The translations under genes were made by a program, and so were the position numbers. The notes beneath the pieces are model-generated. The model did not search any database and was not told the DNA's origin. It saw only the letters and a program-made list of their open reading frames with translations. From Syntrophobacterales bacterium (lineage in GTDB: Bacteria; Desulfobacterota; Syntrophorhabdia; Syntrophorhabdales; WCHB1-27): a stretch of DNA of 14,511 bases. The stretch spans positions 1-14,511 of the forward strand of contig JADGQN010000072.1 in assembly GCA_017881765.1 (NCBI GenBank), in the 5' to 3' direction. Positions 7,606 to 13,600 of the stretch are shown one piece after another (position 1 is the first letter of the stretch; the number at the start of each line of letters is the position of its first letter).

Positions 7606-8345
7606 AGCCGGTTTATCAGGGTTGCGAAGTAAGCAGCGCCGAACCCGTTGTCGATATTGAACGTGGCCACGGTTGAACAAGAGTTGAGCATGGTAAGAAG
7701 GGCTGATACGCCGCCGAAGCTCGCTCCGTAGCCGACGCTTGTGGGTACGCCTATCACCGGTGCCCCTACGACACCCGCCACGATCGATGGAAGCGCCCCT
7801 TCCATTCCCGCGGCCACTATGATCACCCGGGCTTTGCGGAGGAGCGGCATATTCTGAAACAGCCGGTGGATACCTGCTACACCCACGTCGTAGAGCTTCT
7901 CGGTTTCGTTACCAAAGAATTTGCTCGTCGCATAGGCCTCCTCTGCCACGGGAATGTCGCTCGTGCCTGCTGATATGATCAGGATCACACCTTTCCCCTT
8001 AACGGTATGACTCTTCTTGATAACAAAACATTTGCCGGGCTCAGCGTACTCGCCCTTAGGGAAGAGCTTCTTCAGCTTCAGTCCCACGTCCCTTCCTATC
8101 CTCGTGACCAATATATCGGAGCCCTTTTTTCTCATCGAGCGTATGGTCTCAGTCATATGGTCAAGGCTCTTGCCCTGCCCGAAGAGCACTTCCTCCAAGC
8201 CTTTCCGCAGGTTCCGATGGTGATCTATCTTTGTGTGGCCCAGATCCTGGAATGGCAGGTCCTTGAGTTGTTCGACGGCTTCTTCCACCGTGACCGTGCC
8301 GTGCGTGACCCCTTCGAACAATTTTCTTATCTTATCTTCCGTCAT
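7602..8345 (-). CDS. larB: LarB, pyridinium-3,5-biscarboxylate mononucleotide synthase
   Basis: LarB carboxylates and hydrolyses nicotinic acid adenine dinucleotide, the first step toward the nickel-pincer cofactor. The C-terminal half (about 120-247) is a PurE/AIR-carboxylase-like domain, with SAGTSDIPVAEEA and AAGMEGALPSIVAGVVGAPV followed by GVPTSVGYG. C223 in LNSCST lies where LarB enzymes have the cysteine reported to bind the substrate covalently. The N-terminal half has the family start VEEAVEQLKDLPFQDLGHTK. The start is taken as ATG 8345, with GGTGG just upstream; a GTG at 8363 in the same frame is possible but extends into sequence unlike the family. It overlaps yraN by 14 bp and larC by 4 bp. 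Length is 247 residues. Confidence 0.9.
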   Translation of the reverse strand: MTEDKIRKLFEGVTHGTVTVEEAVEQLKDLPFQDLGHTKIDHHRNLRKGLEEVLFGQGKSLDHMTETIRSMRKKGSDILVTRIGRDVGLKLKKLFPKGEYAEPGKCFVIKKSHTVKGKGVILIISAGTSDIPVAEEAYATSKFFGNETEKLYDVGVAGIHRLFQNMPLLRKARVIIVAAGMEGALPSIVAGVVGAPVIGVPTSVGYGASFGGVSALLTMLNSCSTVATFNIDNGFGAAYFATLINRL

Positions 8346-8691
8346 TTTCCACCATGAACGCACTTTTCACGATCTTAACCTGCTCCCCATCCAGCCCCAC
8401 CGCATCAAACCGGACGTGTCTGTCGAAACACTTGTGCTTCTTCATGTACCAGAGCGCGGATTTAACTATGTGCCGCTGCTTTAATTTCGTGATAGCCGAA
8501 AGTGCGTCGCCGAACCGGCCGGTGTTCCTCTTTTTCACCTCGACAAAGACGAGGCATCCACCTTCCTCGGCGATCACGTCTATCTCCCCAAACCTGGTCG
8601 TGTGGTTTCTCTCAAGAATCTTATATCCTCGCTTCTTCAGGGCTTTGATCGCCTTTTCCTCACCTAAAAGTCCCTCTTGTCTCGTATTCAC
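8332..8691 (-). CDS. yraN: YraN-family (UPF0102) nuclease-fold protein
   Basis: This 119-residue protein begins with RQEGLLGEEKAIKALKKRGY and has GEIDVIAEE and VFVEVKKR, the D and ExK positions of the restriction-endonuclease/Holliday-junction-resolvase fold seen in UPF0102. The biochemical function of the family is not settled. The start is GTG 8691; only ATC and ATT codons lie between it and an upstream in-frame stop. The start codon is immediately next to the inner end of repeat element A, and the nearest AAGG is 12 nt away inside that element, so its ribosome-binding site is poor. This may mean lowered or structure-dependent translation. Gene order rnhB-yraN is common; here the gap is filled entirely by the repeat. 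Confidence 0.88.
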   Translation of the reverse strand: MNTRQEGLLGEEKAIKALKKRGYKILERNHTTRFGEIDVIAEEGGCLVFVEVKKRNTGRFGDALSAITKLKQRHIVKSALWYMKKHKCFDRHVRFDAVGLDGEQVKIVKSAFMVENDGR

Positions 8692-8838
8692 GATGCGAAT
8701 TTGCCTTTATCGATATAGTTTCGTTGTTTCCTCGTCCTTACAGGATGCTGCGCTATCGCTTTCCTCGACGTACCTACAGGTACGCCTGCGTCAGCTCCTC
8801 GTCACGCCTCACTCTATCTTCAAATCCAAATTCGCATC
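8692..8838 (-). repeat. Palindromic intergenic element, copy A (two hairpin modules)
   Basis: This is a 147-bp element closed by a perfect 12-bp inverted repeat: GATGCGAATTTG at 8692-8703 and its complement at 8827-8838. Read on the minus strand, the inside holds GTGAGGCG, CTGACGCAG, a hairpin (8-bp stem with one mismatch or G-U, TGTA loop, about 8767-8786), CGAGGAAAGC, a second CGCAG-hairpin-GAGGAAAC module (8726-8752), and CAACGAA. The same blocks in the same order occur in copy B at 13601-13725. The outer arm on the rnhB side is translated as the RnhB C-terminus, and the rnhB TGA lies within the GTGAGGCG block. No open frame of note lies within. It could be a REP/MITE-like mobile repeat, an RNA structure in the operon message, or both. 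Confidence 0.8.
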
Positions 8839-9414
8839 AACCACCTCTTTGACCCCCCTGAAGGTCTTGCGGTGGATCGGCGAGGGCCCGTGGGTGCGAA
8901 TGGCCTCTTTATGCTCCTCCGTGGGGTAACCCTTATTCTTCTTAAAGAGATACTGGGGGTAAAGGTCATCATACCCTTTCATTATGTTGTCTCTGACCAC
9001 TTTAGCAACGATAGAGGCGCAAGCGATAAAAAAACACTTCCTATCGCCTTTAACCAATGTCTTACAGTTGGGGTAGGAGGGAACAGCAAACAGACCGTCA
9101 ACAAGAATGAGGTCTGTGGGAGTGCGGGCTGCTTTGATTGCCCGTTTCATCGAGAGGAGCGTGGCGTTGTGGATGTTCAACTCTTCAATTTCCCGGGGAG
9201 TCGCCAATCCAACACCCACTCTGTAGGCGTTCGTCACGATCCATGGAAAGAGACTTTCTCTCTGCTGTTCACTCAACAGCTTCGAATCATTGACCGGCGC
9301 TCTGACGGCAGGCAGGCCCTGCCAGGCAATGCATGACGAGATCACCGGACCGGCTAGCGGCCCACGTCCTGCCTCATCCAGGCCAGCGACAATCCCGGTG
9401 AGCAGGCAGTCCAT
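8809..9414 (-). CDS. rnhB: Ribonuclease HII
   Basis: This enzyme cleaves RNA in RNA-DNA hybrids, including single ribonucleotides in DNA. The 201-residue protein shows the four acidic catalytic residues: D13 and E14 (GLDEAGRGPLAGPV), D106 (LVDG) and D124 (VKGD), plus ACASIVAKVVRD and the late GYPTEEHKEAIRTHGPSPIHR motif. The ATG at 9414 overlaps the rplS stop by one base (TGATG). The last nine residues, DANLDLKIE, are encoded by the arm of repeat element A, which also provides the stop. The usual RNase HII end (FRGVKE) is reached just before, so this tail looks acquired and dispensable. It is co-transcribed in the ribosomal operon. Confidence 0.95.
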   Translation of the reverse strand: MDCLLTGIVAGLDEAGRGPLAGPVISSCIAWQGLPAVRAPVNDSKLLSEQQRESLFPWIVTNAYRVGVGLATPREIEELNIHNATLLSMKRAIKAARTPTDLILVDGLFAVPSYPNCKTLVKGDRKCFFIACASIVAKVVRDNIMKGYDDLYPQYLFKKNKGYPTEEHKEAIRTHGPSPIHRKTFRGVKEVVDANLDLKIE

Positions 9415-9761
9415 CAGGTTCTTTTCTCTTTGAGTTTTGCCGCCTTTCCTTTTAGATTTCTCAAGTAGTAAAGCCTCGCCCTTCTCACTTTTGCCTTGCT
9501 CAAGAGCTCTATAGTCTCGATGAGAGGTGAGTGTACGGGAAAGGTTTTTTCGACGCCGATCCCGTATGAGACCTTGCGCACAGTAAAGGTAGCCCGGGTG
9601 TTGCCGCCGCGCTGTCTTATGACTACCCCTTCAAAAACCTGAATTCTTTCCTTGTCCCCTTCGTGGATCTTCGTATGCACCCTGATCGTATCGCCCACGT
9701 CGACCTTGCGAAGGTCGAGCCTCATGTGCTCCTTTTCAAGCAGGTCGATCATCTCGTTCAT
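9414..9761 (-). CDS. rplS: 50S ribosomal protein L19
   Basis: L19 lies at the 30S-50S interface. The 115 residues from ATG 9761 match the usual length, with DVGDTIRVHTKIHEGDKERI, QVFEGVVIRQRGG, SYGIGVEKTFPVHSP and the basic end RRARLYYLRNLKGKAAKL. ATG 9761 has AGGAGG (9772-9767) at 5-nt spacing; an in-frame GTG at 9779 would add six residues encoded over that ribosome-binding site and is rejected. The start overlaps the upstream SPOUT gene by 26 bp, and rnhB follows with a one-base overlap. Confidence 0.97.
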   Translation of the reverse strand: MNEMIDLLEKEHMRLDLRKVDVGDTIRVHTKIHEGDKERIQVFEGVVIRQRGGNTRATFTVRKVSYGIGVEKTFPVHSPLIETIELLSKAKVRRARLYYLRNLKGKAAKLKEKRT

Positions 9762-10323
9762 GGTCTCCTCCTCTTTCACCTAATATTCTGTCAAGAATAA
9801 TGCCGATGGCCACTCTCAATGATAGATGATTGTAGTCACCTCTACCGCGGATGGGCATAAGCATTCTCTCGCATTGTTCGGTCACTACGGGAGGCAGCCC
9901 CCAGCCCGTGCCGAAAACTAAAAGAAACGGCCTGTCCTCTTTCTGAATCCATGATCTCAACTCTTCATAGTTGACTATCTCGGATCCGGGCTTTGACGAC
10001 GTGCCTATGACAACCGGGTTACCTGCCGCCCTGATTTCCCTCGACATTTCTTCAATGTCCCCGACAATCCTGATCTTTGTCAAAGCCTGCGCCCTGTCAG
10101 GGTTGTAGCGGGCGCCATAGCCGGATTCCCAGTGCTCCATGAGCTTTTCGGCTATTGAGGTCTGCCTGAGCAAAGGAGTAACAATATAGCATAACTCCAC
10201 ACCGAATGTCATACAACTTCTTGCCACGTCGTGTAATTCAAGGTTTGTCAGGCTTGTCGCGACAATATCTCCGCGTTTGTCCAGAACAGGATAGTGGATG
10301 ATGGCAAGATAGACAGAACTCAC
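9736..10323 (-). CDS. SPOUT-fold RNA methyltransferase (TM1570-like)
   Basis: This 195-residue protein resembles the SAM-dependent RNA methyltransferase family exemplified by Thermotoga maritima TM1570, which is found between trmD and rplS in many thermophiles and Desulfobacterota. Visible features are an N-terminal YLAIIHYPVLDKRGDIVATS, a central LLVFGTGWGLPPVV that suits the knot/SAM loop, and a late IRGRGDYNHLSLRVAIGIIL that resembles the SPOUT C-terminal knot. The RNA substrate is not known. The start is GTG 10323, forming a GTGA overlap with the trmD stop, with GGAGG about ten bases upstream. The 3' end overlaps rplS by 26 bp, so translation of L19 may be coupled to it. Confidence 0.8.
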   Translation of the reverse strand: MSSVYLAIIHYPVLDKRGDIVATSLTNLELHDVARSCMTFGVELCYIVTPLLRQTSIAEKLMEHWESGYGARYNPDRAQALTKIRIVGDIEEMSREIRAAGNPVVIGTSSKPGSEIVNYEELRSWIQKEDRPFLLVFGTGWGLPPVVTEQCERMLMPIRGRGDYNHLSLRVAIGIILDRILGERGGDHERDDRPA

Positions 10324-11057
10324 GCTTCTGATACCTCCTCCATAATCTCTCGTATCAAGCGCCTGTCTTCATCCGTCGGCTCAAAGTGTTCGAGAAGATC
10401 GGGCCGCCTTAAGATTGTCCGCCGGATCGACTCCTTCCGCCGCCATCGCCGGATTTCTTCGTGATTACCCGAGAGGAGCACGGCAGGTACTTCCATCTCC
10501 ATGAAGGTCTGGGGTCTCGTATATTGCGGATATTCGAGAAGAGGCTCCTTGAAGCTTTCATCGATGGAGGAGGTTTCATTGCCGATGACACCGGGAACGA
10601 GCCTCGCGACAGCGTCGATCACGACGAGGGCGGCTGCCTCGCCTCCGGACAGCACGTAATCCCCCAGTGATAGTTCTTCATCGACCAGGGAAAGCACCCT
10701 CTCGTCCACGCCCTCGTACCGGCCGCAAACAAGTCCAAGGTGAGGCCGGCGGGAAAACCTTGTCGCAGTCTCCTGGTCAAACGTCCTACCGCCAGGAGTG
10801 AGTAGGATATAGTGCGGTCTGCCAAAATGGGCATTCACCTGTTGCATGGCCTGATAGATGGGCTCCACCTTCATGACCATACCCGCGCCGCCGCCGTAAG
10901 GAGCGTCGTCGCACGTCCTGTGGATGTCTTCGGTAAAATCTCTGATGTTAATGATATTGAAGCTGAGAAGGCCCTTGTCTTTGGCCTTTTTGACAAGACT
11001 TTCGTTAAGCGGCGATTCGAATATGGACGGGAATAAGGTGAGAAGAGTAAAGATCAT
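10320..11057 (-). CDS. trmD: tRNA (guanine-37-N1)-methyltransferase TrmD
   Basis: TrmD makes m1G37, which prevents frameshifting at proline and other codons. The 245-residue protein has FTLLTLFPSIF at the start, DDAPYGGGAGMVM (50-62), LTPGGRTFDQ, the trefoil-knot SAM site LVCGRYEGVDERV (109-121) and LSLGDYVLSGGE (129-140), and LLSGNHEEIRRWRRKES. Near the flexible linker it reads ETSSIDESF (161-169), where E. coli has EASATEDSF; the residue in line with E. coli D169 is E167, with D166 one position earlier. It is coupled to rimM by ATGA and to the SPOUT gene by GTGA. Confidence 0.96.
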   Translation of the reverse strand: MIFTLLTLFPSIFESPLNESLVKKAKDKGLLSFNIINIRDFTEDIHRTCDDAPYGGGAGMVMKVEPIYQAMQQVNAHFGRPHYILLTPGGRTFDQETATRFSRRPHLGLVCGRYEGVDERVLSLVDEELSLGDYVLSGGEAAALVVIDAVARLVPGVIGNETSSIDESFKEPLLEYPQYTRPQTFMEMEVPAVLLSGNHEEIRRWRRKESIRRTILRRPDLLEHFEPTDEDRRLIREIMEEVSEA

Positions 11058-11551
11058 TCAACAAAGGCACCCTCAGCTATCCTGATCGAGGCAGCGCCTA
11101 TGTCGATGCCAAGGATGAAGTCTGCCTGCATGGGGATAAGCAGTTCTCTTTCACCCTCAATGACAATGACGTCGCTTGCCTTCGTATGGATAACCTCCGT
11201 CACCTGCCCTACGGGCTCATCATGCTCGTTGATTGCCCTGAGGCCGATGAGCTGGTAGTCATAGTATTCGCCTTCACTCAGCCTGGGGAGGTCTTCTTCC
11301 CTTACGTACAGCTCCTTGCCAATGAGAAAGGAGACCGCCCCAGGCGTCTCAAGCTCTCCGAATTGTATCAGGAAATGGCCACGTTGAGCCTGCACACGGG
11401 AGGGTCTGAGCTCAATTTTCCGGCCATCACGATCTGCATAGAGTGCTGCATATTCACATAGATTCGATTCAGAGTCGTTGTAATATCGAAACTTTATCTC
11501 CCCTCGCAAGCCGCGGGCGGAAAGTACCCGCCCAACAGGAATGTAACCCAT
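11054..11551 (-). CDS. rimM: 16S rRNA processing protein RimM
   Basis: RimM is an assembly factor for the 30S head that binds ribosomal protein S19. The 165-residue protein has the N-terminal RimM barrel (GYIPVGRVLSARGLRGEIKF, with ELYVREEDLPRLSEGEYYDY at the boundary) and a C-terminal PRC barrel (GQVTEVIHTKASDVIVIEG, LLIPMQADFI). Its ATG overlaps the khpA stop by one base (TAATG) and its stop overlaps trmD as ATGA. The usual position next to trmD supports the call. Confidence 0.94.
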   Translation of the reverse strand: MGYIPVGRVLSARGLRGEIKFRYYNDSESNLCEYAALYADRDGRKIELRPSRVQAQRGHFLIQFGELETPGAVSFLIGKELYVREEDLPRLSEGEYYDYQLIGLRAINEHDEPVGQVTEVIHTKASDVIVIEGERELLIPMQADFILGIDIGAASIRIAEGAFVE

Positions 11552-11784
11552 TACTCTATTATCTCGAGCACCGCTCTCTTCTTTACCTTCGTGGAAGATG
11601 CACTGAGGATGGTTCTCATGGCCCTTGCCGTTCTCCCCTGTTTGCCGATTACTTTGCCCAAGTCCTCCTTGGCGACATTGAGCTCGATAACGGATGTTTT
11701 TTCTCCTTCGATCTCAGAGACCCGCACCTGATCAGGATTATCCACTAATGCCTTCGCGATGTACTCGATGAGTTCTTTCAACAC
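11551..11784 (-). CDS. khpA: KH-domain RNA-binding protein KhpA/YlqC
   Basis: This is a small RNA-binding protein of the KhpA family, a partner of KhpB in Firmicutes. The KH GxxG loop reads VIGKQGRTARAMRTIL, preceded by ELNVAKEDLGK. The start is taken as GTG 11784: GGAGGT (11796-11791) sits six bases upstream, and the protein then has 77 residues, the family norm, starting LKELIEYIAKALVDNP. An ATG at 11802, overlapping the rpsP stop, is in frame but would place the ribosome-binding site inside the coding sequence. It lies between rpsP and rimM, as in most bacteria. Confidence 0.92.
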   Translation of the reverse strand: MLKELIEYIAKALVDNPDQVRVSEIEGEKTSVIELNVAKEDLGKVIGKQGRTARAMRTILSASSTKVKKRAVLEIIE

Positions 11785-11801
11785 GTCCCCACCTCCGAAC
11801 A

Positions 11802-12059
11802 TTATTGTCTAAGCTCTCTCAAAATCCCCTCTTTTCTGAATATATCCTGAACCGTTTTGGTAGGCCTCACCCCTTTTTCGTACCAGGCCTTGATCTTCTC
11901 CTTATTGAGAACTATCGCAGCCGGATCCTTCAATGTGTCATACGATCCTACCCTCTCGATGAACCTTCCGTCTCTCGGAAATCTTTCGTCCGCCACGACA
12001 ATCCGGTAAAAGGGTTTCTTCTTCGCTCCATACCGTGACAACCTGAATTTTACAGCCAA
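11802..12059 (-). CDS. rpsP: 30S ribosomal protein S16
   Basis: S16 is a 30S assembly protein. The 85 residues contain VKFRLSRYGAKKKPFYRIVV, RDGRFIERVGSYD and IKAWYEKGVRPTKTV, all conserved. The start codon is TTG (12059-12057); AAGGAGGT (12072-12065) lies at the right distance and overlaps the ffh stop codon, so the start is well supported. The TTG in a highly expressed ribosomal protein gene, placed right behind ffh, may serve to adjust the ratio between them. The gap to ffh is 11 bp. Confidence 0.97.
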   Translation of the reverse strand: MAVKFRLSRYGAKKKPFYRIVVADERFPRDGRFIERVGSYDTLKDPAAIVLNKEKIKAWYEKGVRPTKTVQDIFRKEGILRELRQ

Positions 12060-12070
12060 GCTCCACCTCC

Positions 12071-13399
12071 TTATCTGAACATGAATTGCTTTGGAAGGCC
12101 TTTGGCCCCGCCCTTTGCGAACTTTTTTATCATTTTCCTTGTTTCCATGTAGCGTCTGAGAAGTTCATTGATATCTTGGACGCGGGTTCCACTCCCCTTT
12201 GAGATCCGCTCCCTTCTTGAGCCATCCAGGAGGTGAGGCAAAAGCCTTTCCCTGGGTGTCATCGAGCTGATGATAGCCTCTGTCTTTTTGATCTCTTTTT
12301 CGGCCTCGGAGAAATCTATGGCCCCTTTCAACTTGGAGAGTCCGGGGATCATGCCGAGAAGAGACTCCATGCTGCCCAGCTTTTTTATTTGCTTCAGTTG
12401 GTCCTTGAAATCTTCCAGAGTAAACTCATCCTTCCGGATCTTCTTTTCAAGCTCCTTCGCCTCTTTTTCATCAAAGAGTTCCTGGGCCTTCTCAACAAGG
12501 GAAACCACATCACCCATGCCGAGTATCCGTGAAGCCATCCTCTCCGGATGAAAGAGCTCGAGCGCGTCCAATTTTTCACCGACGCCGATGAACTTGATGG
12601 GCTTGCCCGTAACCGCCCTGATGGAAAGGGCAGCGCCTCCTCTGGCATCCCCATCCAGCTTGGTCATGATAAAGCCGCTGACGCCGAGTTTTTCGTCGAA
12701 GGTTTTAGCAACGCTTACGGCATCTTGTCCGGTCATGGCATCCACTACGAGAAGCACTTCTCTCGACTTCAAGACCTCCTTCTGCCGGACCAATTCGGCA
12801 ACCATCTCCTCATCGACGTGAAGCCGCCCGGCCGTATCAACGAGCAGCGTGTCGCAGCCCTTTTTCATGGCATAGGCCCGGGCTTCCTCGCAAATCCGCA
12901 CCGGGTCCTTCTCTGCCGTTGACAGGGTTTCGATACCAAGCTGCTTGCCCAGCTTCAAGAGCTGATCTATTGCGGCCGGTCTGTAAACGTCTGTCGGCAC
13001 GAGGAGCGGCCTTCTCCCTTTTTTCCTGAGATAGAGGGCCAGCTTGCCCGCGGTGGTGGTCTTCCCGGAACCCTGTAAGCCAGCAAGCATGATCGACACA
13101 GGCGGCGATCCCGAAATATCCAGGGGTTTGTTGACCGTGCCCAGAAGTTCGCAGAGCTCGTCATGGACAACTTTCACGAAGACCTGCCCCGGGGTTATGC
13201 TCGTCAGCACCTCTTCGCCCAGAGCTTTTACCTTAACCTTCTCCAGAAAATCTTTGGCGACCTTGTAGTTCACATCTGCTTCGAGGAGCGCCACGCGCAC
13301 CTCACGCAAGGAGTCACTGATGTTTTTTTCAGTGAGCTTTCCGTAGCCTTTGACTTTCTTGAATATGGTGTCGAGTCGTTCCTGGAGCTTCTCAAACAT
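12071..13399 (-). CDS. ffh: Signal recognition particle protein Ffh
   Basis: Ffh is the SRP GTPase that binds 4.5S RNA and signal sequences and delivers ribosomes to FtsY at the membrane. In the 442 residues, the N domain starts MFEKLQERLDTIF with TEKNISDSLREVRVALLEAD. The G domain has the P-loop AGLQGSGKTT (106-115), DTAGR (188-192) and TKLDGDARGG (246-255). The M domain begins around 320 and has RRERISKGSGTRVQDINELL, the SRP-RNA-binding helix region, and a methionine-bearing C-terminus. ATG 13399 gives the family N-terminus, but no Shine-Dalgarno sequence precedes it. It is the first gene of the minus operon. No 4.5S RNA gene was found nearby. Confidence 0.97.
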   Translation of the reverse strand: MFEKLQERLDTIFKKVKGYGKLTEKNISDSLREVRVALLEADVNYKVAKDFLEKVKVKALGEEVLTSITPGQVFVKVVHDELCELLGTVNKPLDISGSPPVSIMLAGLQGSGKTTTAGKLALYLRKKGRRPLLVPTDVYRPAAIDQLLKLGKQLGIETLSTAEKDPVRICEEARAYAMKKGCDTLLVDTAGRLHVDEEMVAELVRQKEVLKSREVLLVVDAMTGQDAVSVAKTFDEKLGVSGFIMTKLDGDARGGAALSIRAVTGKPIKFIGVGEKLDALELFHPERMASRILGMGDVVSLVEKAQELFDEKEAKELEKKIRKDEFTLEDFKDQLKQIKKLGSMESLLGMIPGLSKLKGAIDFSEAEKEIKKTEAIISSMTPRERLLPHLLDGSRRERISKGSGTRVQDINELLRRYMETRKMIKKFAKGGAKGLPKQFMFR

Positions 13400-13407
13400 A
13401 ATCTTAT

Positions 13408-13436
13408 AAAATAACCGATAATCGTTGATTAGTCAA
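13408..13436 (-). promoter_or_regulatory. Promoter candidate for the ffh operon, at leaderless spacing
   Basis: On the minus strand TTGACT (13436-13431), a 17-bp spacer and TATTTT (13413-13408) give a sigma70-like match (five of six and four of six). The expected start is near 13401, one or two bases before the ATG at 13399, which agrees with the missing Shine-Dalgarno sequence. TATAAG at 13408-13403 is an alternative -10 but would place the start inside the coding region. Confidence 0.45.
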
Positions 13437-13452
13437 CCGCGCAGAGGTTGAC
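13424..13452. promoter_or_regulatory. Overlapping GTTGAC palindromes over the ffh -35 box
   Basis: GTTGA-TTAG-TCAAC (13424-13437) overlaps GTCAACC (13432-13438), a 7-nt spacer and GGTTGAC (13446-13452). The three half-sites share TTGA(C). They cover the -35 hexamer, so a repressor or activator site is possible; a chance hairpin is the alternative. No T-tract follows on either strand, so it is not an ordinary terminator. Confidence 0.35.
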
Positions 13453-13600
13453 CGGGTTCGAGTCGGCATCGCCTTTTGTAAGCGGAATGGACCAACGCAC
13501 CTATCTGCAAAGGCTTCTGCGTCTTAATAATGTGCGGTTTAGAGTACTCCCATTCATTATCAGGAACAGCGCGCTAAGTTGATACAATTAAACGGGACCT
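13453..13600. other. Non-coding stretch between the ffh promoter and repeat element B
   Basis: With the flanking sites it makes up the 325-bp gap between ffh and clpX. No open frame, RNA gene or terminator could be supported on either strand. GGGTTCGAGTC near its left end looks like a tRNA T-loop, but no matching acceptor stem exists. A 4.5S SRP RNA core sequence was looked for and is absent. Confidence 0.5.

Noticed and set aside
7606..7680. N-terminal extension of larC from ATG 7680
   Set aside because: The added 25 residues lie within larB and do not resemble LarC; the ATGA junction at 7605 fits coupled translation.
8692..8838. Integron attC site
   Set aside because: The element has variable arms and a long palindrome, but the RYYYAAC/GTTRRRY core sites are not at the ends and no integrase or cassette array is present.
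8692..8838. CRISPR repeat or classic intrinsic terminator
   Set aside because: No regularly spaced direct repeats with spacers exist, and no U-tract follows the hairpins on either strand.
13439..13475. tRNA-like 3' half (hairpin followed by GGGTTCGAGTC and GGCATCGCC)
   Set aside because: The T-stem pairs over only three bases, the loop in the anticodon position lacks the conserved U33, and no partner for the acceptor strand is found upstream. An attachment-site relic is possible but not supported.
13400..13600. 4.5S SRP RNA gene next to ffh
   Set aside because: The conserved GGAAGGAAGCAGC-like core of bacterial SRP RNA is not found on either strand of this region.
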